Shown: positions 19,184 to 28,802, counted from the first letter of the stretch. The stretch: 38,250 bases of DNA from Syntrophaceae bacterium (GCA_031292235.1 JARLHM010000109.1:1-38250); one strand, 5' to 3'. A program made the numbers and translations. The notes: a model not told the origin generated them from the sequence alone.

Positions 19184-20368
19184 ATGACAGAATTCCTCAC
19201 CAATAGCCGTTTTATGGTCCTGGCTGGTTCTAATTTCTTTCTTTTCCTCGTAGTCTCAGCTTGGAGTTTCCTATCCATTTTTGTCTCTGATTTAGGCGCA
19301 AACACCGGGGATATCGGCGTCTTGATGGCATCGGCCGGGATAACTTCGCTTGGTTCCCTTCCGTTCATTGCCCCCTTAATTGATCGGTATGGCCGCAAGA
19401 ATTTTATAGTCCTTGGAATCCTAATGGTTGGGGTTTCAAATCTCGGTTTTATGTTCTTTGAAAGTTATTCTCACTGGATGTTGCTTATTAGACTGTTACA
19501 GGGATTGGCCTTTGCGGCGTGTTTCAACGCGTGCTCTACCGCTATGGTAGATCTGTTGCCTTTCCACAAGAGAGTTCAAGGAATTGGGCTATACGGAATT
19601 TCTGGTTCGCTTGCCGTCGCGATTGGCCCATATTTGGGGGAAACTATCCTGATTCATTATGGATTTAGCGCATATTTTGTTCTATTGGCTATTTTTGGTG
19701 TTTTCGGCGCGTGCCTTGCCTTGACATTCACGGAACTTCCACGGACTGATCGGTCTAGAGAGTCCCGCGTGAAGTTTTTTCCAACCGTCTTTGAGGGAAA
19801 ACATATTGCCATGATGGCCCTCGTTGCGGTATTCGGCTCAGGATTCGCAGCGATGAATACGTTCTTTCCTCTTTTCGCCAAGAGCCTTGGCATAAGGGCG
19901 GGGATTTTCTTTTCGTCTTACGGGGTGTTTTTAATCTTTGTAAGAGTAGTCCTAGGGTCTTTAGTAGATCGAATGGATCGCGACAAACTAATACTTTTTT
20001 GTCTAATTGGTTTTGGGACCCTTTTAGTCGCGACATCCCAAATACAGGCCCTTTGGCAGACGGTGTTTCTGGGCGGACTTTTTGGCGTAACACAGGGTAT
20101 TTCCTATCCAGCTATGATGGCCCGAATGGTGGATCGTTCCACTGACATCAATCGCGCAATCGTGGTGTCACTTTTCACAGGGTCATTCGGGGTAGGAATA
20201 AACTTATCCGTTTTGCTCTGGGGTTTTATTGCAAACCTTCAAAGTTTATCATTCATGTTCGTTTTTGGAGGTTGCTTGATGCTGCTTGCGGCTTTTTTCT
20301 GCGTTTTAATGTTTGCTCTAAATAGAAGCCCGTCAGCGCCGACACAAGGGATCGTTCCTCATAAGTGA
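19184..20368 (+). CDS. MFS family transporter
   Basis: About 12 hydrophobic segments, APLIDRYGRKNFIVLG and LGSLVDRMDRDKLILF loop motifs. Internal ATG 19184 plausible. Confidence 0.88.
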   Translation: MTEFLTNSRFMVLAGSNFFLFLVVSAWSFLSIFVSDLGANTGDIGVLMASAGITSLGSLPFIAPLIDRYGRKNFIVLGILMVGVSNLGFMFFESYSHWMLLIRLLQGLAFAACFNACSTAMVDLLPFHKRVQGIGLYGISGSLAVAIGPYLGETILIHYGFSAYFVLLAIFGVFGACLALTFTELPRTDRSRESRVKFFPTVFEGKHIAMMALVAVFGSGFAAMNTFFPLFAKSLGIRAGIFFSSYGVFLIFVRVVLGSLVDRMDRDKLILFCLIGFGTLLVATSQIQALWQTVFLGGLFGVTQGISYPAMMARMVDRSTDINRAIVVSLFTGSFGVGINLSVLLWGFIANLQSLSFMFVFGGCLMLLAAFFCVLMFALNRSPSAPTQGIVPHK

Positions 20369-20569
20369 AGTTGAGCCACGATTTTGTTTCCCCAGGGTAA
20401 ATCTTACTTAGCCCGGACCCAATATCGATCGGGACCCCGATTTACGTTCATTACTTGGTGAGAGGGGGGAATCATTACAGAGCCTATCTACGGCTGGTTA
20501 CGGCTACGTGTTGAGAAGATTGGGGAGCCCGCGCCTGAGCTGTGGCAAAGACATTCGACTGTACAAAGC

Positions 20570-20598
20570 AAAAGGGCCGGGAAGACCCGACCCTTTTA
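20570..20598 (-). terminator. Rho-independent terminator for the 20624-21022 gene
   Basis: AAAAGGGCCGGG-AAGA-CCCGACCCTTTT inverted repeat directly after the minus-strand stop codon, with a T-rich 3' arm on that strand. Confidence 0.8.
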
Positions 20599-20623
20599 AG
20601 AGCATCAATGCCCTTTTGTTAGC

Positions 20624-21022
20624 TTACCAGCCTTTAGGACCGGTATAAACGTGAACCGGTGTGCAAGGAACAGCGGCTGTAACATAAGCGGGACCATCTA
20701 ATTCCAGCGGGCAGCAGTTGTTGCCAGGAGCAAGCTGACCGGTGAATATAGGAGTAGCGACTAGCCCCAAGGCTCTAAAAGGAATACTCAAGGCCGCATG
20801 CAACACTCCGGGAATCAAAGGCGGCTCGCACGCAGGAGCCACAGGCCCCCTAAGAGTAACGTCCTCAGGGTTAACGCCAGCCAGACAAGAACCCCCGGGC
20901 AAAAATGTTGTGTTCGGAATACCTGGAGCCGGCCACGAACTTACTGTGTAACTCCAGGACATCCCCACGCCTAATGTTAGCATAGCCAGGATTCCAAGAG
21001 CTACAACGAATTTTCTAACCAT
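20624..21022 (-). CDS. Small secreted/envelope protein of unknown function
   Basis: 132 aa, signal peptide MVRKFVVALGILAMLTLGVGMSWSYT, SD aaggagg, downstream terminator. Confidence 0.72.
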   Translation of the reverse strand: MVRKFVVALGILAMLTLGVGMSWSYTVSSWPAPGIPNTTFLPGGSCLAGVNPEDVTLRGPVAPACEPPLIPGVLHAALSIPFRALGLVATPIFTGQLAPGNNCCPLELDGPAYVTAAVPCTPVHVYTGPKGW

Positions 21023-21041
21023 ACCCTCATCCTCCTTTCAT
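21016..21041 (-). repeat. 26-nt exact repeat covering the translation start, copy 1
   Basis: taaccataccctcatcctcctttcat, identical to 21750-21775. On the minus strand it reads ATGAAAGGAGGATGAGGGTATGGTTA. Confidence 0.95.
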
Positions 21042-21217
21042 TCAAGACGTTCCGGTTAACAATCCGGGCGTCAAGTTATATTTCGTCAAGTTTTAGCGCA
21101 CAATTTACGCTATTTTTACCTTATGTTTAAAGGGTTGTCAAGGTTTTTTTGCTTCCCGAGCGGCACCCGCCTATCGGAAACTCACATTGAGAAGCAAACG
21201 CTAAGTTCAGGGAACGG

Positions 21218-21244
21218 GACCGGATTCAGTTAAAGGATCCGGTC
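21218..21244 (-). other. Inverted repeat/hairpin downstream of the Gly/Cys-rich protein gene
   Basis: GACCGGAT...ATCCGGTC perfect 8-bp arms just past the minus-strand stop at 21280. Weak U-tract, so a terminator is uncertain. Confidence 0.5.
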
Positions 21245-21279
21245 TCGTGTATAAACGCGTTCACAAGCGTTGTCTAAGC

Positions 21280-21756
21280 TTACCAAAGAGCGCCAAAAAC
21301 AGTCGTCTCTCCGGACAACATGGTTGCGCCCGAGCCAAAAACCCCAGAAAGACCGCCTAGAAACGGAGAGCCACAGCCACGACCGCCGCCGCTGCCACAA
21401 CCGCCGCCGCCACCGAAACATGTGTTACAACCATATACGCCACCGAACCCACCAAAAATTGCATCAAACGGGGCGCCAACAACACCAGCTAGGCAACACA
21501 GTAATCCGGGTTTTGGTCCTTTAAGATTGTTGCATGAAGAACCACAACCAGGCATAGGCGCAGGGCAAGGACCCTCTATCTTGCATTCCCATGTCTTAAC
21601 TATGGTCTTCGATACACCTGTATCGGGACAATCAACTGGAACATAGAGCGGTGCGCATGAAGAGCCGCAGCCTCCACCCATAAAGCCGAAAGACGTCCCC
21701 GCCACCATCAGCGTCAGAGACAAAATACTGAGAACGACTAATGTTCTCTTAACCAT
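21280..21756 (-). CDS. Small secreted Gly/Cys-rich protein, paralog-like to 20624-21022
   Basis: 158 aa, signal peptide MVKRTLVVLSILSLTLMVAGTSFG, repeated GCGSSC motifs and a Gly-rich tract. Same start-site block as the neighbour. Confidence 0.7.
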   Translation of the reverse strand: MVKRTLVVLSILSLTLMVAGTSFGFMGGGCGSSCAPLYVPVDCPDTGVSKTIVKTWECKIEGPCPAPMPGCGSSCNNLKGPKPGLLCCLAGVVGAPFDAIFGGFGGVYGCNTCFGGGGGCGSGGGRGCGSPFLGGLSGVFGSGATMLSGETTVFGALW

Positions 21757-21775
21757 ACCCTCATCCTCCTTTCAT
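21750..21775 (-). repeat. 26-nt exact repeat covering the translation start, copy 2
   Basis: Identical to 21016-21041. Confidence 0.95.
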
Positions 21776-22218
21776 CAATCCTTTCCAAAGGAAGCCTTAA
21801 TACCAGATTTGGATAGCCTCCAAAAAAATATAGCTCTGGATGTGTTTTAACTTTATTACAGAAATCCGCAAGGTTGTCAACCCTTTTTTTCGCTACGCCA
21901 AACCTCGCATTTACAAAAACCTTAATCTACGGGTGACTCGCGTCACCTTATCCAGCCTTTCTGTTTATTGTCAAGTCAAAAATTGGCCATCAACGACGTT
22001 GAACGTGCCGCTAGGAATTATTGAACGCCACTTCACTCTTTTAACGACGCCACATCCTTTGGAATATGCTTGTTGACTCTTTAGCAAGAACGGTAATAAA
22101 GGTTTTTATGAGTTTTTTTACTTGGGAACAATTTACAACGAACCCATTGCCTATTATTTGGAAAATGGTGGATTATGTTTTCTTAAATATATTTAACAGA
22201 ACGAAGGAGCCCAAATTA

Positions 22219-23070
22219 ATGCCTCACGAATCATCGCCGCCCGTCTTTGAAGGCGCATCCAAGTATGTGCTCGACGAAGAACTGGCGAAAATAGTCAACA
22301 TTTCAATCGCGTTGGAAATGCCGCTGCTTCTAAAAGGCGAGCCAGGCACAGGAAAAACGATGCTCGCTCACGCAATAGCCACGTCTCAAAACATGCGACT
22401 TATCGTGCTGAACGTAAAATCAAGCCTCAAACTGGTGGACGCCCTATACCAATACGATACCCTCACGCGTCTTAATGACAGTAGATTCGGAGATTCAAAG
22501 CGGGACGTGAGTAACATCGAGGAATACATTCAGATGGGTAAAATAGGCCGGGCTTTTGTAGCGGATAGCCGAGTCGTGCTCTTAATTGACGAAATAGACA
22601 AGGCCGACACCGATTTCCAAGACGACATGCTCGATGTCCTGGATCAGATGGAATTCGACATTATCGAGATCGACAAAACTATTAAGGCCAAAAATAGACC
22701 CGTTATCATCATAACATCCAATTCAAAAAAGGACCTTTCAGACCCGTTCCTTGGAAGGTGCAATTTTCATCATATCGCCTTTCCCGACCCTGACATGATG
22801 CGTATGATCATAAAGGTTCACTTTCCAGAACTGGACAATGAATTACTGGATATAGCCGTGAAGACTTTTTACAAGCTGCGCGATTTTCAGGGAATAGAAA
22901 AGAAACCAGCCACCAGAGAACTGATAAACTGGGTTAGGGCGTTGAAAAAGGACCCTGATTTCAGGCCAAAGGATTTGATCCAAGGCAAAATACCTTATCT
23001 CGGAATTTTGTTTAAGAAAAGTTCCGATTATCAGTTGTCTGTTCAACAGTCCAGAAGACTTCGCTCATAA
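22219..23070 (+). CDS. MoxR-like AAA+ ATPase
   Basis: LLLKGEPGTGKTMLAHAIA Walker A, VVLLIDEIDKAD Walker B, SNSKKDLSDPFLGRC. ATG 22219 follows an aaggag SD. Confidence 0.88.
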   Translation: MPHESSPPVFEGASKYVLDEELAKIVNISIALEMPLLLKGEPGTGKTMLAHAIATSQNMRLIVLNVKSSLKLVDALYQYDTLTRLNDSRFGDSKRDVSNIEEYIQMGKIGRAFVADSRVVLLIDEIDKADTDFQDDMLDVLDQMEFDIIEIDKTIKAKNRPVIIITSNSKKDLSDPFLGRCNFHHIAFPDPDMMRMIIKVHFPELDNELLDIAVKTFYKLRDFQGIEKKPATRELINWVRALKKDPDFRPKDLIQGKIPYLGILFKKSSDYQLSVQQSRRLRS

Positions 23071-23099
23071 CAAAAAAACAGGTGGCCTAGGTAAAATAA

Positions 23100-24293
23100 A
23101 TGTTTGTAGATTTTTTTTATATTCTAAGGGAATCCGGAGTGCCGGTGGCGCCAACATCGTTTCTTCGTCTCCACAAAGCGTTGGCGTTGGGACTTGTCAA
23201 CGGTCTGAGCGATTTCTATACGGCGGCCAGGACCATTCTTGTCAAAAGTGAACGATATTTTGACATTTATGACAGGGTGTTCGCCCATTTTTTTCAGGGA
23301 GCGGAATTACCGGACTTCAAAGGTGTCGATCTGGAAATTGCGGCAAAGGAACTGCTTGAGGAATGGCTGAAGCACCCGGAGGAGATGGCTAATGCGCTTG
23401 GAATTTCCAAGGAAAAAATGCAGGCGATGACACCTGAGGAGTTGCTCAAATACTTCCTCGACCGATTGAAGGAACAGACGGAAGCTCATCATGGAGGAAG
23501 TCGCTGGATTGGAACGGGCGGTACATCCCCTGTAGGACATTCTGGCTATCATCCCGGAGGCATGAGGGTCGGAGGGCAATCCCTTCATAAGAGCGCTATA
23601 AAGGTGGCTATGGACAGAAGATACAGGGATTATTCGCTCGAAGCCCCCCTGACCCAAGCTCAAATGGGAGAAGCGTTGAAAAGACTCCGACGAATGGTCC
23701 CCGTCGGGCCTAAAGATCAGATCAACATAGACGACACGATACGGGCTACCACCAGGAACGCCGGCGAGATCGAGATAGTTTTTGACAGAAGCCTGCGGGA
23801 CAGGTTGAAAGTAATACTCCTTGTTGACAATGGTGGTTGGTCGATGGATCCATACATAGACCTTGTCCAGACACTGTTCAACTATACTCGCTCTCAGTTT
23901 AAGGACGTCAAGATCTTTTATTTTCACAACACAATCTATGATTTCGTATGGGAGGATCCTCCTAGACGCTATAAGCCGCAGAGAGTTCAAGACCTTGCGA
24001 CTTGGGATCGACAATCAAGATTGGTCGTAGTAGGTGACGCGAGTATGGCGCCTTATGAACTCATGGCCACTGATGGATCAATACATATTGAGGAAAGAAG
24101 TGGGTTGCCCAGCATTGACAGGTTAAACCTCTTGGCCCAAACCTTTCAGCGTTGCGTCTGGCTAAATCCCACGGCTTACAGATTGTGGTCCTTGACTCGA
24201 ACCATAGGGGTCATCTCGTCAATTTTTCCGATGTTTGAACTCACTCTAGATGGTTTAGACCGCGCGGTAACTCACCTCATGTCCAAGAATTGA
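23100..24293 (+). CDS. VWA-domain (CoxE-like) protein
   Basis: 397 aa directly downstream of a MoxR ATPase, with VILLVDNGGWSMDPYIDLVQTLF at the MIDAS position. Confidence 0.78.
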   Translation: MFVDFFYILRESGVPVAPTSFLRLHKALALGLVNGLSDFYTAARTILVKSERYFDIYDRVFAHFFQGAELPDFKGVDLEIAAKELLEEWLKHPEEMANALGISKEKMQAMTPEELLKYFLDRLKEQTEAHHGGSRWIGTGGTSPVGHSGYHPGGMRVGGQSLHKSAIKVAMDRRYRDYSLEAPLTQAQMGEALKRLRRMVPVGPKDQINIDDTIRATTRNAGEIEIVFDRSLRDRLKVILLVDNGGWSMDPYIDLVQTLFNYTRSQFKDVKIFYFHNTIYDFVWEDPPRRYKPQRVQDLATWDRQSRLVVVGDASMAPYELMATDGSIHIEERSGLPSIDRLNLLAQTFQRCVWLNPTAYRLWSLTRTIGVISSIFPMFELTLDGLDRAVTHLMSKN

Positions 24294-24399
24294 TTTTTGA
24301 AATATCAACCGATCTATCGTCAATTCTGAACCCAATTTCCTGAGTGGCGCTGCGATTCTTTCACGATCTCAAACGTTTTTAGATGTTAACGGCACGGAA

Positions 24400-26565
24400 A
24401 TGAGCCCCAGATCCAAAAAAACAGTTCGATTGTTTCTCAAAAAGACGGTGATTTATTTCGTGATCTGCCTGTTAATCGCAACTGCAGTGATCGGTTCGAT
24501 CATCATTTGGACTTTCGAAGTAAAATTGCAACGATGGCCTATGATGATATTCAGCGCCCCCACGACGATCAAAGAAGGAAACAATTTAGAGGACATTCAG
24601 CTTACAACCCGTTTAGCCCGGTTGGGTTATTTGAGAAATGATTCTCGAGACCCTGTTGTAGGTGAATGGCGACAAACCGTATCAGAACTCACAATTTTCC
24701 TTAGATATTGTCCATTCGTAGGAAACAGACTTATTGAAGGGCCTGTAACAATATCATTGGATGACGACACTATTAAGTCGATACGACTTATGCGATCATC
24801 TCAGGATGTCAAGAGTTTTGAACTCGAACCTGAGCTATTGGGAATAGTTCCGGCCAAAGGTCGATCTCCTGAGATGTGTATTCCTATCCGACTTGATCAG
24901 GTTCCTTCCCTACTCATAGATTCCATCTTGCTGACAGAGGACAATCGTTTTTATTCTCATAACGGAATTGACTTAATTTCCATATATAGGGCCCTTATAT
25001 CAAACCTGCAAGCTGGTCGGTATGTTCAGGGGGCCAGCACAATAACGCAACAGCTAATTAGAATGACGCTGCTTAATCCCGAAAAAACTCTCTGGCGGAA
25101 GTCTCTTGAGATTGTTCTTTCTCTTGGCGCTGACGCTATTTACAGCAAGAATTCCATTTTGGAAGCATACTTGAATCGAGTTTATCTCGGGCAATTTGGA
25201 TCAATACCTATCATCGGGGTTTCAGAGGCCGCCCGGAACTTTTTCGGCAAATCAGTCGACCAGATTGACGTCTCCGAGTGCGCGTTGATTGCGGCGATAA
25301 TCAGGGCTCCAAATATCATAAATCCATTCAAACATCCTTCACGGACTCAGGCCAGACGAAATATGATTCTGGGATTGCTTTTCAAACACAGCAAGATTTC
25401 CCGCGACACATATGAAGAGGCCATCTCTAAACCGGTTCAAATGTTCAAACCCGGCGCGCCTTCACCGAGGGTGGGATCATTTATCGAAATGGTAAAACAA
25501 CAAATATTGAAGGAAAAGACTTCGGACAACGCGCCTCGAAATTGTGTGGCCACATCGATGGATCCGGCGCTGCAAGCCGAGTTGGAACTGAAGCTACGAA
25601 AGTTGGGAGAAGCCGCCCAGCAGGGCTACGCGATTGTGGCTAATCCCAAGTCCGGCGGTATCCTGGCGTATGTGACTCCAACGTCGGAAAGGTGGGATGG
25701 CAGTGGCGGCGACATGGAACTGTTCTCTCCAATGGCTCTAGCGCCAGCTTTTACACCTCAACAGGTTAATGATCCATTGTATACCCTTGCTTCGCAAATA
25801 ATCTCTCCTGGGACCGACAACAGAAGATTGGCGTTTGCAGAAGCTTTCAAGACTGATAGACAGGAACTTGTTCGTAAAATTGCAGAAGTAATAGGAGCAG
25901 AAAAGGTCATTAACGCGCTCGGAGAGTTCAATGTTGAGGCCAAGGTTGTTGATGGCCAAAAGATCCTTATAGCGCCCATGACTCCTTTGGAAGTAGTTCA
26001 GAGTTATAGCGCGCTGGCAAACTTGGGCTCCGCAGGAGTCATAAATTGCAGGCCACCGACTGCATTGTACAATACTGACCAAGCTAATCGCCCTAAACAA
26101 ATTGTCGTCTCTATTCCACCGGCCGTCCTGTTTATAATAAACAGCCTCATTAGAGACCATCAGGGGCTTAAGAACATGAACGATGGCCCACAAAAACTTC
26201 TAATGAGCCCTTCCTTTTTGTTTGCGTCCGATCACTTCGGACTGTGGTCGATCGCTTACCATAGGACAGCAATAGCTTTGATAAGAATTCCATCATCAAG
26301 CTTCTCAACCAAGCTCGCTCGAAAAGTCACCCTAGACATTTTACCCGCACCCAGTATTGACCAAGGACGTGATTCCACGATCCCGCCGGGGCTCGTTTTC
26401 AGAAAGCTTTGTGCGGAATCCGGCTTAAGGGCTACATCGACGTGCCCACTGGTGAATTTGCTTCCATTTCTCTCTGGCACACAACCGGATGAATGGTGCA
26501 CTCTGAGACACGAAGCTGATCATGACGCCAAACCACTGGAAAAAATGTGGGTTCCACCGAAATAG
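24400..26565 (+). CDS. PBP1b-like peptidoglycan glycosyltransferase with degenerate transpeptidase domain
   Basis: N-terminal TM helix; GT51 motifs LTEDNRFYSHNGID, QGASTITQQLIRMTLLNPEKTLWRKSLE, YSKNSILEAYLNRVYLGQ. The C-terminal half aligns by eye with a TP fold but has no SxxK, SxN or KTG. Confidence 0.87.
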   Translation: MSPRSKKTVRLFLKKTVIYFVICLLIATAVIGSIIIWTFEVKLQRWPMMIFSAPTTIKEGNNLEDIQLTTRLARLGYLRNDSRDPVVGEWRQTVSELTIFLRYCPFVGNRLIEGPVTISLDDDTIKSIRLMRSSQDVKSFELEPELLGIVPAKGRSPEMCIPIRLDQVPSLLIDSILLTEDNRFYSHNGIDLISIYRALISNLQAGRYVQGASTITQQLIRMTLLNPEKTLWRKSLEIVLSLGADAIYSKNSILEAYLNRVYLGQFGSIPIIGVSEAARNFFGKSVDQIDVSECALIAAIIRAPNIINPFKHPSRTQARRNMILGLLFKHSKISRDTYEEAISKPVQMFKPGAPSPRVGSFIEMVKQQILKEKTSDNAPRNCVATSMDPALQAELELKLRKLGEAAQQGYAIVANPKSGGILAYVTPTSERWDGSGGDMELFSPMALAPAFTPQQVNDPLYTLASQIISPGTDNRRLAFAEAFKTDRQELVRKIAEVIGAEKVINALGEFNVEAKVVDGQKILIAPMTPLEVVQSYSALANLGSAGVINCRPPTALYNTDQANRPKQIVVSIPPAVLFIINSLIRDHQGLKNMNDGPQKLLMSPSFLFASDHFGLWSIAYHRTAIALIRIPSSSFSTKLARKVTLDILPAPSIDQGRDSTIPPGLVFRKLCAESGLRATSTCPLVNLLPFLSGTQPDEWCTLRHEADHDAKPLEKMWVPPK

Positions 26566-26642
26566 TTTTGAAACCGGAAGAGATGAGATTAGTCTTGATC
26601 ACGGACCATAAAGACGGAAATAGAATTCAAAGGAGGTAAATC

Positions 26643-27284
26643 GTGGACGAATTTGTAAGAAATCATCAGAAGATAGTCTTTGAAACAACCCTCAATGCGC
26701 TTGAGAAAAATGGTTTTAAAGGAATTTTGGTTAGTTCCAAAGAAGAAGCGGCCGAAAAAATAATGGAAATCGCCGAGGACTGTTCCAGTATAGGGATAGC
26801 AGGGACTCATACTGTTCGCGCTCTTGGCGTTTTGCCTAAACTAGAACAGGCTGGAAAGGTGATGTCTGATCATTGGAAGTTCAAACCAGGGACGCCTGAA
26901 GAGCTTGAATGCAGAAAAAATCAAGGTAGGGTCGATCTTTTTCTTGTTTCTTCAAACGCGGTAACCATGAATGGAGAGATAGTCAATCGGGATGGGTGCG
27001 GTAACCGCGTCAACGCAATGACGTTCGGCCCCCGGAAGGTCGTCATAGTAATTGGCAAAAACAAGATAACGCCGGACCTGGAATCAGCATTAGCGCGGAT
27101 TGAAGAGGTGGCGGCCCCGATTCGGGCCATGAGTTTAAATCGCAAGACACCATGTGTCAAAACCGGATATTGCATGGATTGTGATTCACCAGAGCGAATC
27201 TGTCGAATAACAAGTATAATTCACAAGCGACCTGTAATGACGGACATCACTGTTATCATTATTCCGGAAGACTTGGGTTACTAA
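26643..27284 (+). CDS. LUD-domain (LutC/DUF162-like) protein
   Basis: SSIGIAGTHTVRALGVL, VNRDGCGNRVNAMTFGPRKVVIVIGKNKI, C-terminal Cys-rich KTGYCMDCDSPERICR. GTG start after an aaaggaggt SD. Confidence 0.83.
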   Translation: MDEFVRNHQKIVFETTLNALEKNGFKGILVSSKEEAAEKIMEIAEDCSSIGIAGTHTVRALGVLPKLEQAGKVMSDHWKFKPGTPEELECRKNQGRVDLFLVSSNAVTMNGEIVNRDGCGNRVNAMTFGPRKVVIVIGKNKITPDLESALARIEEVAAPIRAMSLNRKTPCVKTGYCMDCDSPERICRITSIIHKRPVMTDITVIIIPEDLGY

Positions 27285-27285
27285 G

Positions 27286-28302
27286 ATGCGAGTAGAAGTC
27301 AGCGCGCCCAATCGGATCGATGTAGCAGGAGGAACAACCGACCTATATCCACTATATTTACTGATGCACGGTGGGTTTACCGTAAATGTGGCGATCAACG
27401 TGCCGAGCAGGGTTACGCTGACAACCAATGATGACTGCTTTTTCAGGCTGGTTTCCGAAGATCTGGAACAGTCTTTCGAGTGCAAAGATCTGGATGATTT
27501 ACCAACCACCGGACCACTTGGACTCCCTGGTCTCATATTGAGACAATTTCCTCCACCTAAAGGTCTGAATATTACAACAAACAACTCAGCCCCGCCAGGG
27601 TCAGGCCTTGGGGCTTCCAGCGCGTTGACGGTCGCATTGATCTCCGGGCTCCTGAAAATTCGTGATGAAGAGTTGAGCTTAACGGAAGTCGTTCAGATCG
27701 CCGCTGACATCGAGACCGCCCTGATCGGGGTCCCCGCAGGTAAACAGGACCACATTGCGGCCTTGTACGGTGGCTTATCCTTGATCCATTTCGGTTTTAA
27801 AGGATATGAACGCAAAGGTTACGACAGTTCGGCGCTCAATCTCGATAAACTTCACAACATGATGGTTTTGTCCTACACAGGGGCAGGTCGTTTTTCTGGA
27901 ATGAACAATTGGGAAATCACCAAGAACTTTATTGACGGTGATCAGGCGACAAGGACAAAGCTCATGGAAATTAAGAGAATAACCATTAAGATTTGTAAGG
28001 TGGTGGAGGCTGCTGATTGGGAGGCGATGTGTCCGTTGGTTAATGAGGAGTGGCTTGTTCGACGTTCATTAGCTCCTGGGGTCAGCAATCCTGCAATTGA
28101 TTCCATGATTTCAGCTGCTATGGCTGCCGGGGCAGTCGCAGGAAAGGTTTGTGGAGCTGGCGGTGGAGGCTGTATGATTACTCTAACGCCCCCTTCGAAA
28201 AGATCCGCAGTTGAGAAAGCCCTATCTGGTCAGGGCGCCACGATTATGGACTACAACTTCGACTTTTGCGGGACGCAAATGAGAGGCCCTTTACAAGTTT
28301 AG
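27286..28302 (+). CDS. GHMP-family sugar kinase (heptose/galactose-kinase-like)
   Basis: VSAPNRIDVAGGTTDLYP, SAPPGSGLGASSALTVALI, GKVCGAGGGGCMITL. Confidence 0.85.
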   Translation: MRVEVSAPNRIDVAGGTTDLYPLYLLMHGGFTVNVAINVPSRVTLTTNDDCFFRLVSEDLEQSFECKDLDDLPTTGPLGLPGLILRQFPPPKGLNITTNNSAPPGSGLGASSALTVALISGLLKIRDEELSLTEVVQIAADIETALIGVPAGKQDHIAALYGGLSLIHFGFKGYERKGYDSSALNLDKLHNMMVLSYTGAGRFSGMNNWEITKNFIDGDQATRTKLMEIKRITIKICKVVEAADWEAMCPLVNEEWLVRRSLAPGVSNPAIDSMISAAMAAGAVAGKVCGAGGGGCMITLTPPSKRSAVEKALSGQGATIMDYNFDFCGTQMRGPLQV

Positions 28303-28386
28303 TATAAAGTTATTTTAGTTGTTGCAGATTAAAATGTTTCATGCTAGACGCTTTTCACAGTTATTTTCAAAAGATGGAGGCTAATA

Positions 28387-28650
28387 ATGAACCGGAGCTT
28401 ATTAAAAGTGTTTTTGGCGTTTGCGATGCTGCTGGCGTTTACGCTAGTCTCTGTTTCGGCATTCGCTGCTGAGAAAAAGTATTTCGTGGTTAAAGACGCC
28501 AAGGGAGTGTGCGCAGTGCGCCATCTAAAAGAAAAATCCGCTAAATCCATAGCGGGGCCTTTTGACAAGAAAGAAGACGCGGAAAAGAGTAAAAAAGAGC
28601 TTTGCCCAAAGAAAGAAAAAAAAGAAAAATCCCAGGAAAAGAAACACTAG
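28387..28650 (+). CDS. Small Lys-rich secreted protein
   Basis: 87 aa, signal peptide MNRSLLKVFLAFAMLLAFTLVSVSAFA, Lys/Glu-rich mature part, SD gatggagg. Confidence 0.65.
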   Translation: MNRSLLKVFLAFAMLLAFTLVSVSAFAAEKKYFVVKDAKGVCAVRHLKEKSAKSIAGPFDKKEDAEKSKKELCPKKEKKEKSQEKKH

Positions 28651-28686
28651 GCTTTCAAAGAGGCGCGCGGAACAGGTCCCGGATAG

Positions 28687-28725
28687 AAAAACCGTTCATC
28701 CAGACAACTCGATGAACGGTTTTTT
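28687..28725. terminator. Bidirectional rho-independent terminator
   Basis: AAAAACCGTTCATC-CAGACAACTC-GATGAACGGTTTTTT between convergent genes. Confidence 0.92.
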
Positions 28726-28802
28726 CATGTTTGGAAAGTTTATCCATCCGTCCCCCAAGGAACTTTCAATAGGGGTAGACGCTCTCTCAAAATCAAAAAT
28801 GA

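Noticed and set aside
21320-21646. Pro-rich 108-aa plus-strand ORF
   Set aside because: Pro-rich composition is the antisense reading of the Gly-rich tract in the minus-strand gene.
21840-22076. 78-aa plus-strand ORF in the spacer before moxR
   Set aside because: No SD, no family resemblance; more likely non-coding leader.
23307-24014. 235-aa minus-strand ORF
   Set aside because: Fully antisense to the VWA gene; no motif or SD support.
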